From NCBI GenBank assembly GCA_009602725.1, contig WELB01000285.1, positions 39,176-103,175 on the forward strand: a stretch of 64,000 nt of DNA, written 5' to 3'. The notes beneath the pieces were generated by a model. That model was not told the DNA's origin, made no database searches, and was given only the letters and a program-made list of their open reading frames with translations. Numbering within the stretch: position 1 is the stretch's first letter; each line of letters opens with the position of its first letter. Both the position numbers and the translations under genes were made by a program. Below are positions 46,386 through 61,849 of this stretch, piece by piece. The DNA comes from Spirogloea muscicola. Lineage: Eukaryota > Streptophyta > Zygnematophyceae > Spirogloeales > Spirogloeaceae.

Positions 46386-48736
46386 TCAACTGGATGCAGA
46401 TGCGGGCTCCAACTTCTTTCCCAGATCCGGCGGCGGCCACAAAGATTCGACGAGGCGCCCGCCCATACGCATGTTCCACGCTTTATCGACAAGGGGAGCC
46501 AACTCCCTGCATTGCAGGAGGAGCGCATCAGCTAAGTATAGAACATGTGGGATGTCAGCACAATTGTGACACCACAGACAGGTGTGCTCAATGGGTGTCT
46601 CTTACTTCAAATCGTGGCTGACGACGACAATTGTGTGCTGAGTTTTGAGGCGGGCCAGCAGGCGCACGACATCTAGTCGAGCGCGCCAGTCTGTAAGTCA
46701 AGTGTTCACTGCACCTCGTCAGCATGACAATAACACTTGCAAGGATCTTCTTCAATGTCCAGTGCTTCCAAGCGTCAGCAGCTTGGGACATTGAGAATCT
46801 TCAATGCCCTCAAGAAAGGCAAAGACTTCACAGGCTTCAGCCTTCAAAGGTAGTAGTAAAGCAACAATCGCCAGTAATCATGTGGGCCAACAAAATGGCT
46901 GTAGCAGCATACCCAAGCCGGCCAACGGCTCGTCGAGGAGGAGGATGTCAGGCCTACGGACCTGCGGGATGAGGCCGCCTGCTTTTAGCTCCTCACTTAG
47001 TACATCAACAGCCTACAGGCAATAGATCTTCAAAGGGCAATGCGCATTGGTTGCTAATCTTAGACTGCAGAAGCAACAGTGCAACTCACTACAGGCTGCA
47101 CGCAGATACCAGCTGCACGGCCAGGGCCAGCCGCCGCTTGTAGCCATCGCTCAGATCGCGGGGCCGCGTGTCGAGCTGCACGCCACTCAAGCCGACCTGC
47201 TTCCCCGAGGTGCTCCCAGAGGATTAGTCAACGACCTCTGCACCAAGCCTCAGCTCCAGCAGCGCCTTCGCATCTTCGACTTGTCCGAGTGTAAGCTGGG
47301 TTTACTGAGACCACAGGAGTAGTGGGGGCACAGCCTCTACTGCTGCTGACAGTGCAGGTTCCTTGTGCCTCACAGCGGAAGCGGCACTCTGGAGGCGAGA
47401 GGCGAGCTCTTGGCGCAACGGAAAGTCCTCCTTCCCGCGAGGCCACCCAAATGTGAGCTCCTCAATCACTGAATCGGCAAGAAAGTACCTGCGCAATGGC
47501 AGTCCCGCACTAAGCCATTGCCGCCTGCCGGCTAAGCCCAGTTGAGCAAGCCATATGCCATTGATGAGGCCTTCGATGTACGGTAACATGTAATGGCAGC
47601 TATGTTTGACAAATAGAGTCAAAGTAGGAGAGGACAGGTACAGGCATTCTCAAGCTCATAACACTTTTGCCAGTTTGCTGGTGAGGGGTTTTGGCCCTAA
47701 GACCCTGCACCTCGGGTCCTCAGCGCATCCTCCAGCGCGCACCTCTCTGGGAACTGGAAGACTATCCCGGCGTGCTCCGCAAGCTCTGCCCGCGTGCAGG
47801 GCCGCCGGACGGGGCTCTCAGCACCGCGGTTCAGTATCACGGCGCCCGTCGTCGGCGTTGCTAAGCCGGCCAAGACCTTCTCACTCCAAGCCGCACCCCA
47901 CAATGATCATCAATGTAAGTGAGGCACCCACAACCGCACTCGGCCGCCAGGAAGCAAGACCACTATCGCCACTTACCAGATTCTCACAGTGACTCTGCAC
48001 AAACCAGCAAGCGAGGACTGCTTTGGCCACTGAGCTTGCGACACGCGATGTGGTGGGGAGCTCACTTGGAGGAGAGTGGTCTTACCGCTGCCGCTGGCGC
48101 CAAAGACCAGCCCAAGGCTGCGTCCCGCTCGCCCAGACAAAGCAGGGACAAGTCAGTGCCAAGTGCGCCTTGGAATACAGACTCTGGCACCGTCTAGAGT
48201 CAAGATGCCTCCCTGAGCAGCACCACGACTTGACAAAGGTGACACCATCCACATGTAAACTGGTTGCAAAGGACCTGGGCCGTGGCAAGGACATGGTCAC
48301 GCTGTCCAGCAGCGCCGCCTTCACGCCGGGCGGCTTGTAGCTCACGCCCTCCACCTGCCGCGCACAGAGCCCGACCAATAGATACAAATTCTATCTATAA
48401 GCTGTCAGCATGTAGACTGGGGGTAGACTGGGACTCCTGATAAGCCTCGAGACCTTAGAATCTGCACAGTCACAGATTTGGCTATGCCAGCAGGCAAGTC
48501 AGGCTTGCTGGCCGTCGTTGAGACGGCGCCATGTCAACGATGCCCGAGGCTGGGACCCCTCGCGGCTGACCTGCAGGAAGTGGTCGACGACGCCATGGCC
48601 GCCGTCGCCTGCGGGCCCTCTGACGGCGCCCGGGCCGCCGCGCGGGTCGTCGGCGAGGGCTACTGGCGCTCGGGCCGCCGCGGCGGAGCTTCGCCGTCGT
48701 CGGCGGCGAAGGCNCGAGCCGGCGCAGCGCCGCCAT
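46386..48736 (-). CDS. ABCI11: ABC transporter ATPase, ABCI11 (NAP14) type, probably plastid
   Basis: This is a soluble CbiO/ECF-like ATPase, plastid-localised in Arabidopsis and linked to metal homeostasis. Exons: about 48541-48736, 48275-48354, 48066-48117, 47743-47876, 47374-47488, 47110-47196, 46913-46961, 46606-46690 and 46386-46506; all junctions from exon 2 on agree in phase. Landmarks: VEGVSYKPPG, Walker A GASGSGKTTLLQ, Q-loop region HAGIVFQFPER, DSVIEELTFGWPR, signature LSDGYKRRLALAVQL, Walker B DILLLDEPLAGLD, H-loop VVVSHDL and C-terminal LVDKAWNMRMGGRLVE. The signature reads LSDGY where the usual form is LSGGQ (LSGGY in the plant protein as I recall it). Exon 1 starts MAALRRL and is Arg-rich, like a transit peptide. 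An N at 48714 breaks the frame there; a one-base change at the N restores the frame needed to join exon 2. Confidence 0.93.
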
Positions 48737-50764
48737 GCGCGCGCGCCTGCACTGCAGGCTGAACTGTGGCCTGGCAAGCTGGCCCAGCCTGCCACTGGAC
48801 CCGGCGGGCAGTGCACAAACGAGAAGACTGCGGCTGCTGATGAGAAATTAAGCGGCTGTTAACGAACGATAGTGGCTCTCCCAGAGGGGGCAAGGGCTCT
48901 GGTGCATACAGACTGGTGCACACAGAGGGTGTTCATGACTACGTTTGCGGTACACGACGGGGATGCGGGAGCTGGCCGGCTGCTTAGCAGGGGATACTGA
49001 GCACAAGTGGCCGCTTGGGTGGATGCCATAGCGCTTTCGTGGCCCCTTCGTTCATGTATTGTCCTGGGCTGGCCAGACATTGCCATCGCCCACTACTGGA
49101 AGAGTCTTACTTCTTGGCTGGAGCATCTTGGCTGGCTGGCTGCAATTAGTGCACTCTAGCCCCCACCGCGGGACTGGCGCCGCACGCATGGAGGACCTCC
49201 GAGGGGAGTCTCCAGCTCGCATAACCTGCTGTGCGAGTTCACTGACTTAGGTCCAATTATACGGTGCACTGGCGCATTGCAATGCCACTGCTGGTTAGCC
49301 AGTAGCGTTACTTACTGTGCTAATTGGTCCTGCCATGGGAGCGCGACATTGCGCCGACAGTTGCAGCCACTGGCCCATCGCTTTGGATGCGTTTTGCCTT
49401 ATCACGCGCCTGAACGCCCATCGCACTAATCCCTGCCTTACCTGGGTATGCACAGGGCGCGCTGCACTCCATTGTTACGGCATAAACACACTAAGTTTGC
49501 AGGCTGTCCTGTCAGCCAGACATGAGGCGCAACACCACCGCTTCAGCTAGCCTTAGCTCCTGCAGGTCCTCAGCTCCAGTACATAGAGGTCTCCAATGAG
49601 GACATAGGACTGCATCTGCAGCCAATCAGCCTTGCAGCATCTCCGTCCTTACTCGGCACTCTGCAAAGCTATACGGACAAGCAGCGATGCAGCCCCATTG
49701 AACCTCATCAAAGCATGGCATGGACAACATTAATTCTTTGTGCTACTTTCATGCATGGAGCACTGCACAGGTTGGCTACAGCATCGCGTGTTGATTAGAC
49801 AAAGTTTTGGAAAGATATTCCTGTACCAGTAGATGCAGACCTTGTTAAAAGGTCACTAGTGGTGAGCAACATAATGAAGAAACCATACCAATAGCAACAA
49901 TATAAAACTGACGTTACTGAGACAGACTAAGAGATCATTGCAAAGCATTAACTCTAAAGATGCGCGTGAAGAAAGCATCGGATGCCAGGCAGAAGCAAGA
50001 CAGAGCAATTCAATTATTGTAAATAGCAAGCAGAAGTCGCTGGTGCTGAATCTACATTTAGTGTTGATCAAGTTGTCATAGTCCCATCGAGATTGCTCCA
50101 CACCTAACGTGATTACCCTACTCAACAGACCCAGTATTAAGGTGGTCTTCACAGGCAACAATGATTGATGAGGCTCTTTCAATTTAGAGCTCAAGACTTA
50201 GCCGCAACCTGCCAAGAAGCAGAAGCTCAAGCACAAAATGCAAGAGGCAGCAACGTCACTTACTGAACCGACTGCAAAGTTGTCCATCACAAGCAGATTG
50301 TTGAAGCGGTGATACGTCCAGCTTTCTCAGCTGCCAAAGAGGAGTACGTGATGGCATTGCTGTCAGATATGTCCGTTCTACATGATATTTGCAAAAGTTG
50401 GTTCAGTGCTAGCTAGACTCTCCCTCTTCAGCCAGTGAATGGCAAGCTGAAGTATCTCCTTGAAAGAATTATCAGCATTCGGTAAAGGTCTTACACAACA
50501 CGGCTTCCCGTGAGTAAGACTCACGAAGCTCGTGGAACCAACAAGCCACGCCATCACTGCTAGAAGCAGTTGTGTTGAAGTGTTCCAGAGGTTGTTCGCC
50601 CTCATGCCCTTGAATAGCAGCCCAGGACAGCATCATGAGTTTCTACTGACCTCCATGACAAGCATCTCACTGAGCCAGAGTAAGGCTATCAAGATCCCGG
50701 AGGCTTAACTGAGAATATCAACCAGACAAAACGAACGCGTTTTAACCCTAGCATGACAAAAATA
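48737..50764. other. Intergenic stretch with a repeat remnant and no recognisable gene
   Basis: A partial copy of the GTGGCTCTCCCAGAGGGGGC block lies at about 48871-48900. The rest, up to the PRP4 kinase stop at 50765, contains only short open frames with no recognisable domain; 50200-50764 is probably PRP4 3' flank. Confidence 0.5.
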
Positions 50765-54380
<3,616 letters not shown>

Positions 54381-55052
54381 GGCCACGGCGATCGGGGCTG
54401 CCTCCGCAACGTCACCCCCGCTCCACAGCCATCAACGTGGCAGGCACTTTGCAGAACGGCAACGGAGGCCGCAAGGTCTGAGCCGCAGCCGCAGGGCCCC
54501 CCTCGCGGCTCACCTCCGCGTCAAGCGGCGCGGCATGGCGGCCCGGTCCATGGTCGTCGTTGCAAGCGGACCCCTCCCTGCCACTGGCGAGAACTGGAGG
54601 GCAGCCTCGGTGCCGCGGCCCCCAGCCCGAGCCTTAGCAAAGACTGCACCTCGTGATCCGCCCACGGCGGCGGCGGCGGCGGCGGCGACGGCGGCGGCCC
54701 GATGTCAGGGCCGGCTAGGGCAAATCTATGGTGGCGGCCGGTCAACGAGACGGGGCCTCTTCGGAGCCGCTTCGTCGCGAGAATCGACGACAGAACGTCG
54801 CTTTGACGATAAGCCCACGACGAGAAGCAGCCGCCGTCACGTCACGGCGTTAATCCGACGGGAGGGGAAGGACAAGTTGGCGCGCCAACGTCACCGGCCA
54901 CCTGACTGACGCCAGCTCAATCAACCTATCGGCATGCTGGCCCCCGCCCACTGGCCGCCATCATCGTTACAGCTCGGTTGTTGTTGGTGCTATTATTGGG
55001 GAAAACGACAAACAAAATTTAAATTATCGAGAGAAAGACGCTTCCAGGAGAG
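54381..55052. promoter_or_regulatory. GC-rich 5' flank of PRP4K
   Basis: A GC-rich stretch with a GGC/GCG triplet run at about 54665-54700 lies upstream of the PRP4K start. Plus-strand open frames here are low-complexity and unsupported. It probably holds the PRP4K promoter; there is no specific motif evidence. Confidence 0.35.
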
Positions 55053-55149
55053 GGCAAGCGCGGCCAGATTAACTGGTGGCTGGGAGAGGCCATGCCCATT
55101 CCTTTGGGCTGGCCTCTTCCAGCTACCAATTAATCTGGCCGCGCTTGCC
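55053..55149. repeat. Inverted pair of the dispersed repeat (about 46-bp arms)
   Basis: A left arm (from GGCAAGCGCGGCCAGATTAA) and a right arm (ending TTAATCTGGCCGCGCTTGCC) are near-perfect reverse complements, about 46 bp each with a few mismatches and a spacer of about 6 bases. Single copies of the same arm occur near 55281, 55672 and 62518 (plus) and near 34805 (minus). Confidence 0.85.
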
Positions 55150-55194
55150 CAAAAGGACTGAGACAGTAGAGGGGGGTGGCTGGGAGAGGCCAGC

Positions 55195-56010
55195 CCAGAA
55201 AAAAGAATGAACAAAGTTCTCGAAGGGGCCAGGGAAAACGCTAAAACACACAGGGAATCAAGTAGCTACAAAGAAGCAAGCGCGGCCAGATTAACTGGTG
55301 GCTGGGAGAGGCCAGCCCGGTTGTTGTTGGTCCTATTGTCCGATGCTGCTGAAGAAGTGGCTCCCAATGGGGGCAAGGGCTGTGAGAAGCCAGCCCAAAA
55401 AGAATTGACAAGGTTCGAAGGGGCCAAAGTACGAGCTAAGCAGCGACTGCGGGGCCTGAAGAGGCTATGGCAGAACGGGGGAGGATGGACCACTCAGTAG
55501 TTACGAGTGAGGAGCCTCACATCCGACAGACTAGCTGCCGGAAAACTATCCCCCTGCTGCTGGTACTGCTGCTGCCTCCAAGAATATTGTTGTCGATCGA
55601 ACCGACTCACGTGGCTAATCTAAAATGATAGATGGGTGGTCTTACTGCTGATCGGAAAGCAAGCGAAAGCAAGCGCGGCCAGATTGACTGGTGGCTGGGA
55701 GAAGAAGAAGTGGCTCTCCCAATGGGGGCAAGGGCCGTGAGAAGCAGAAGAAGTGGCTCTCCCAATGGGGGCAAGGGCTGTGAGAAGCCAGCCCGAAAAG
55801 AATTGACAAGGTTCGAAGGAGAGGCCAGCCCAAAGAAAGTGCTCGCCCGTAGAGAAGAGGAGCTGGCAAAGCCAGCCTAAAAAAGATTGGACAATGTCCA
55901 AAGCCAAAGAAAGAGGAGCCGGAAAAAGGCAAAGGCAGCCCAAAAAGGAATGGACAGCCCAAAGGAATGATCGGAAGTGTTTGATGAGCGGTCACGAGCC
56001 TGCCCGTCTT
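55195..56010 (+). repeat. Array of dispersed hairpin-core repeats
   Basis: Several copies lie in the plus orientation: the GCGCGGCCAGATTAACTGGT block near 55281 and 55672; the GTGGCTCCCAATGGGGGCAA block at 55351-55428; a direct duplication of the GAAGAAGTGGCTCTCCCAAT block at 55704-55744 and 55745-55786; and the GCTCGCCC...GGCAAAGCCAGCC block at about 55838-55920. No host gene is seen here. Confidence 0.8.
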
Positions 56011-56524
56011 GTAGCGCAGTGCTGTGATCGAAGCAAGTGCTCGCCCATGGAGTATCCCCCCTCCCCTGCAGCTCTACGTCGTCAGCCGGGGCGCTGACGT
56101 TGTCTCGCAGCCCCCAGGGCGTGGCGCCTCCCCTCCTCCGTATGCACCTGGCCGGCTTTCGCAGCCGCTCGTTTGTTATCAGCAGCCGCATTCCTCGTCA
56201 CGCTTTGCATCTGTGCTCGCTCTTGTACTTGGCCGCTCCAGCATTCTAGAGCCCAACCAAATCAGATTACAGTCTAATGGCACGCTTCTCCGGTCTTCCA
56301 GCGATCCAGCCACGGAGCTGGCCACCCTCCTCGACTTGCCCGGCCCATTGCCGCGAGCACTCTCACCTGCGAGCTCCTCCTCACTTCACTGCCACGCTGC
56401 TGTGCTGCTTGTGCTTCCTCGACGAGCAGCTGCGCCCGCTTCGCTCACCGCGCAGCCCAGCTGCTGCAACGAGGACGCTGCCTCCGTTGCTCGGGCCACA
56501 GGCTCGTCGGGGCTCGCCACTAAC

Positions 56525-58695
56525 ATGGCGGGGAAGAAGTCTGTCCTCGTGACTGGCGCGAGCGGCGGCGTGGGCAAGGCCAGCATCCAGGTCGGCCAGC
56601 CCCTTCAGCCCGTGGCCTGCTGCCGTGCCGGCTGGATCAGTGCCCATGCCGATTGCACAACGACCAGGTGCCTGCTTATCGCATACGGCCAGCTGAGTGG
56701 CTGGGAGATCGTTGCGGGTCTGCTTTGCAGGCGCTGGCTGGCTATGCGGACGCCCTCGACGTCAAGGCGGGCGTCCGGTCGCCCTCCAAGCCCGAGGCGG
56801 CAGAGCTTGCCAAGCTGGGGCCCAACATCACTGTGGTAGCTGCAGATCCCTTCACAGGCGACCTTAAGACAGGTCAGCTGTTGCTTCCAGACCAGCCATG
56901 TCATGGCTGGAGCAGAAGCTACTGATCGCCTTGAGTGCATGTTCAAATGTAGGCACTAAGCCATAATTGCTGCCAAGTGTCAGAAATGTGGTTCTGAGTG
57001 CCGGGCAGCTCAGCAGGATCTTTTGCGTATTGCAGCTATTGAGGGCGTGGACTACCTCTACATCGTGACTCCTGGGCACGTTGACCGCACCAAGATTGTG
57101 CAGGCCAACGTGGACGCCGCTAAGGCTGCTGGCATCAAGTTCATTCTCCTGACGTCCGTGCTATCAGGTGTGGCCTAAAGGCTATCCTGCATAGAAGCAG
57201 CAGGCGTGCTTTGTCATCTTGATAATATGACAGTTGACATACATCAGTGAGGCCTCAATGCTTGAGGCCTCAGGGATGCTTAGAATTTAGCTAGCTTTTC
57301 TGTCAGAGGCAGCCTGCAAGTCCTTGAATAGTATTCCAGGAGTACTATTACTCATGCAAGTGCACCATTTTGCACGTACAAGGTAGCCGACTGGACCGGT
57401 ACTGTCTTTGGTGACCATTTCTCGCCAGCTGAGGCACACCTTAAAGCTTCGGGCATCCCTTATGCCATTCTACGCCTACCCATTTTCTTAGACAACAATT
57501 ATGGCAACATTGGGAGCATCAAGGGGCAAGGGTGAGCAAACAAGCGCTCAAAAGCACCTCATCAGAGCTTCCAAAGAAGTCCGTGAGCGAAGCTATAATT
57601 GTAGATCAGCACATTATAATTTTGATCCTGCTCATTTCACTTGCAGAACATTTTACGGTGCAGTCGGAGCAGATAAGCCAGCCATCTACGTTGCCACCAG
57701 AGGTTTGTGGTCCACATCACGACAGCAATGTCTTCATTCTTCAAAAGTCTCGTAGCAGTCTGTCCTTGAAATGTGTGCAGAAGTACATGTATGAGCGGCA
57801 ACTTCTGCTCACAGGAAATGGTCACAAGTGCCACAATCGATGGCACGCCAAGTGTACACCCTTCTTGACCCCCTCTATGCCCTGATCTTACTATACATGA
57901 CTCAGACATTGGTGAAGTTGCTGCTAAGATTCTATCAGACCCAGTCCCCCACAGCAACAAGACCTACCCCATTGGCAGCAAGCCCTCCACTCCCAATGAT
58001 GCTGCCAAGGCCTTCTCCGACGTTCTTGGCAAGCCGATCACATATACAGAGGTGCTGGCAAGGAGTCATTTTTTGACAGAAACCGCAACATGAAAACCTT
58101 TCAAAATCCGCAAGCATGGGAACTGTCTGCTGCCATGTGTCAATCTGAGGCTTCAATGATTGAGGCTGTCCATTATGTGCGCTTGTTGAACCAGAAGCCA
58201 TCTGTTTGATGCATCGCTCTTTGTGTTGGATGACTGAGGCTTGCAGGTGCCGTATGAAGCAGTGGAGGACTCTCTTAAGAGCTTCATGCTTGATTGGCAG
58301 ATAACCGGCCTTGTTGAACTATTCAAGGGCATCAACGATAGCAACCCAGTCTTTGTCGAACCCAAGGTGCGTGTGATTCACAAAATTTCCATACTGAGTA
58401 TGACAGCGAGTTTGAAGAGTGTGAAACGCATGGCTGCCTCTCTGCCCTTCCAATGAACGGATACGGTCAAGTCTTTGACATCTCTGTGAGACGAGTTCCA
58501 AGCTGTCAAGTCTAAGTTTCTCTCAAATACGTCAACTCAATCAGAGAGTGCAACAATACTTCTGAAATGTGGTGGTGGGTATTAGTCTGACATGATGGCA
58601 TGCAACAGGGGGCTGACAATGTGGAGGCCATTCTGGGGCGGCCACCAATTGGCATCAAGGAGTGGGTTACAGATGCAGCGCCTGCGTTCCAGTAG
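56525..58695 (+). CDS. NmrA-like NAD(P)-binding Rossmann protein (atypical short-chain dehydrogenase)
   Basis: Eight exons join in phase to 297 residues: 56525-56590, 56731-56872, 57036-57167, 57387-57531, 57647-57702, 57906-58051, 58247-58366 and 58609-58695. The N terminus MAGKKSVLVTGASGGVGKAS is the dinucleotide-binding glycine motif (GxxGxxG). It is followed by VKAGVRSP, a segment VVAADPFTGD, the strand DYLYIVTPG, FILLTSVLS, then SGIPYAILRLPIFLDNNYG. The order fits atypical SDRs of the NmrA/YtfG group, which act as NAD(P)H-dependent oxidoreductases or redox sensors. The classical YxxxK pair is not evident, as usual for this group. An open frame extends upstream to 56024 without a stop, so an N-terminal organelle extension is possible. 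The substrate is unknown. Confidence 0.85.
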
Positions 58696-59380
58696 GCTGT
58701 TGGCATCGGCTAAGCCATCATCCCGTGGTTGGTTCCTGAATGGCAGCTCCTTGGCTGGAAGGTCCGAGAATTGTATCCTACCAGGAGGGGAGATCATCTG
58801 AGCTTAAATAAGTGATCAAGGGATTGAAGATATGGCTCTGACAAATCGGTCAAGGATACATGAACAGGAGTGGCCTAGTGATTGCTCAGTTATATGATGA
58901 GCGCAAGCGCTGTGCCCATTTTCAGCAAAGACATTCCACTGTACCTTGGGAACAGTCACTAGCAGGAAATAGCATTGGCTTAATTGCGAATCACACTATG
59001 CATTACTGGCTGTGTTTGTCCATTGCAAGCAAGTAAGAGAGTGCTGCCAGTCAAACATTGGGAAGCCAATCTGTGGAACACAGCTGCCAGGAGTCAGGGC
59101 GGCGTCTGAGCGGGAGGCTTCCGGGAACCGCTGCGCATGGGAAGGAGGCGAGCTTGAACGCCTGGGGCCAGGCGGACTCGTCAGGCTGCTGGCCAGCCGT
59201 GTAGGAACGCGCGCAGGCGGATGCGAATGACAGGCAGGGCGTTCATTTGCTAGTGGGGATAGGTTTCCGGCAGCCTGTCTGTCGGATTTGAGGCTCCTCA
59301 CTCGTACTACCGAGTGGTCCATCTTCCCCCGTTCTGACGTAGCATCTTCAGGCCCCTTCGTAGCTGCTAAGCGCTTGTTA
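58696..59380. other. 3' flank of the NmrA-like gene and left edge of a repeat block
   Basis: No gene is seen. From about 59250 the sequence matches repeat material (GGCAGCCTGTCTGTCGGATTTG, compare 2900-2940). Confidence 0.4.
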
Positions 59381-59384
59381 GAAG

Positions 59385-60050
59385 AAGTGGCTCTCCCAAT
59401 GGGGGCAAGGGCTGTGAGAAGCCAGCCCGAAAAGAATTGACAAGGTTCGAAGGGGCCAAATTACGAGCTAAGCAGCGACTGTGGGGCCTGAAGAGGCTAT
59501 GGCAGAAGGGGGGAGGATGGACCACTCAGCAGTTACGAGTAAGGAGCCTCACATCCGACAGACTAGCTGCCGGAAAACTATCCCCCTGACGAAAGCCGGA
59601 GGCCGCAGCGAGAGCACGGCCAGCACGCAGATGCAATACGTGGGCCATGGACCGCTGGAGGGAGACGGACAAGCGCATACGATACACCTGAGCCCACGAG
59701 CCAGCGGCGTTGAAGTCAGCCGGCTCACCACGCCTGCGGGACACAGCGCGCCGTGCAAGCCTGGCCAACAGGTCGAGCCAGGTCGAGCCTTGTTAGGCCC
59801 CTCACGTCATTTGGCCCCTTCGAACCTTCGTCAATGTTTTTCAAGCTGGCTTTTCACAGGCCCTGCAGTCGCTGCTTAGCTCGTAATTTGGCCCCTTCGA
59901 AGCTTGTCAATTCTTTTTCGGGCTGGCTTGTCACAGCCCTTGCCCCCATTGGGAGAGCCACTTCTTCTTCTTTCACAGGCCTTGCCCCCATTGGGAGTGC
60001 CACTTCTTCTCTTTGCTAGTCTTTCTGATTTGCGGCTCTTCACTGGAGGT
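59385..60050. repeat. Hairpin-core repeats and a minus-strand retroelement tail
   Basis: A plus copy of the GTGGCTCTCCCAATGGGGGC block lies at 59385-59460 and reverse copies at about 59811-59860 and 59886-59965. Between them, at about 59540-59720 on the minus strand, is a tail copy (YRMRLSVSLQRSMAHVLHLR, ALAAASGFRQG). Confidence 0.75.
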
Positions 60051-60056
60051 TACTGA

Positions 60057-61800
60057 GTGAGCGAGTCATCATACCGGGCAAGCCTTGAGAAACCGCTTAT
60101 GGCCCCTTCGGACCTCATCAACTCCTTTAAGCGCTTAAGCGCTTTAGATCTAGGTCGCGGGCGCCGCCGCCGTCGCCGCCGCCCCTCCCAAAGCCCGGCC
60201 GGGCCGCCGACGACGCCGTCGCTGGCGGCGCCCGCCATGGGGTCCGCGGCGNCGTCGCCGCCGCGCCGCCCGCCGCCGCCGGCACCCGCGCGTTCTCGGC
60301 GCAGCCTTCGGATAGCCGGAGTGCTGGACTTCCCCCGGCCAAGTTCGCCTTGGCGCAGCGTTTGCTCGTCCTCCCTGCCCTCGATGCCGTCAACAGGCCA
60401 CCTTCACCGACCCCAGCGCCATCTCTTCCGCCGCCGTCACCCCCGCCTGCGAAGCCCGCGCGCGGGCAGTGCCCAACCTGTCCGCGGGATATCGCAACTC
60501 CCCGCGGTGTCTCCTCGTCGCCACCGTCCTGGCAGCCTCACCTCAGGAGCTGATCACGGAGGAGCATATATCGCCTCCCGCCCGTGAGACGCGACGGGCA
60601 CCTGCTTTATCGACTCAGCCCTCGAGATGTGACGGGCCCCCCGAGGTGAACCCGGTCTCTCCGCAGGGTGCCTTGCCCCCCCTGGGCGTGATGCTGCCCT
60701 TGATATCCCTGTGAGTGCGCCTACCGTGGCAGCAGGGCTGCCGTCCCCACCGCCGTCGCCGCCGCGGGCTCCTGGTGATTTACCCCAACATGTCGGAGCA
60801 GATCGTCCCTTTCACCCACCTCGCCCACACCCCTGACCTGCGTGCCCAGGCACGCTTCACGGCGCTGGTTGGAAAAGCGGCCTCTGACCAGGTGGTGGAG
60901 CTTCTCCCTCCGTCTGACCTTCGTGGCCGCGCCCAGCTCCTCTAAGCCTCTTCCCCAGGGGCGGCGGCGTGGTTATCAGCGCTCTCTGTCCACGCGGCGC
61001 TCACCATGCCCGATGGGGTCTTCAGGACAGCGGTCCACCGGCTCTTGGGCCTCCTCCCTCCCCGCCTCGTGGGCGTCACTCAGTGCAAGGGCGGTGCCTG
61101 TCACGCTGACCCTGCAGAGCTGGCTGCACGTATGCTCCATTGCGCGCACCGGGGCGAGCGGACCGCTTCCCACGATCTCCTGCGAGATGATATGCAGGGG
61201 GTGTTTACGGAGGCTGGCTTCAAGGTGGCCGTGGAGAATTTCTCGATAATGCCCATCCAGCTGGGCGCGGACGGCCAGCCCCATACACGACGCGCCGACC
61301 TGGTCGCCATCCCGCCCGGCGGCGGTCCCGCATCATCGCCGATGCGGTGACAACTGACTGCCTCAACTCCGCCAATCCCACCAGATCGGTATCGTTTGCA
61401 GGGCACGCGGTCGGCCTGGCGGCCCGGGGCAAGGAGCGATAATACGCTGATCACCCGGTTGGTGATGAAATCGCGGCCCTGGCGACGGATGTACACGGGG
61501 CTTTCGGCAGCCGCTGGCTGGATCTCCTTCAGCGGCTTGCCCGCCAGGCCATTGACCGGCGGGGGTCTGCCAGGGGCGATGCCCGGCTTCAACGCCGCCG
61601 GTTCGCTCGCCCAAGTCTTCCGCATGCGCCTGGCTGTATCGTTTCAACGCTCCCTTTGCCCACGTCGTCCACACGCGAGCAGGCCGTGCTATGGCCGCCA
61701 CCTCTGGGTCTCGGCGGAGTGCCTCTTTCCCTGCAGCGCGCTACTCAGACCTGATGTTCCTCACGCGTGGGTACTGAGCTTCCCTCTGCATCGTCTACGT
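60057..61800 (+). mobile_element. Non-LTR retroelement, best-preserved C-terminal region
   Basis: The plus strand carries, in adjacent frames, a proline/arginine-rich segment of unknown origin (60230-60720, with an N at 60252), then QARFTALVGKAASDQVVELL (about 60850), FRTAVHRLLGLLPP, a Cys/His segment (CHADPAELAARMLHCAHRGE, about 61098-61160), the endonuclease-like QPHTRRADLVAIPPGGGP (about 61280-61330) with a shifted continuation, VGDEIAALATDVHGAFGSRW (about 61460) and the tail FRMRLAVSFQRS ... FLTRGY (61617-61778). The order Cys/His knuckle, R-x-D...D motif, helical tail resembles R2-like elements with a restriction-like endonuclease. At least two frame changes show that it is inactive. The reverse transcriptase part is missing upstream. 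Confidence 0.6.
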
Positions 61801-61849
61801 GGTTTGTAGTGTTTTGTGGTGTAGTTCGTTTTCCGGCTCCTCTTTCTTT

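Noticed and set aside
49856-50194. 112-codon minus-strand frame with hydrophobic segments
   Set aside because: AT-rich, no recognisable domain and no supporting splice structure; probably chance.
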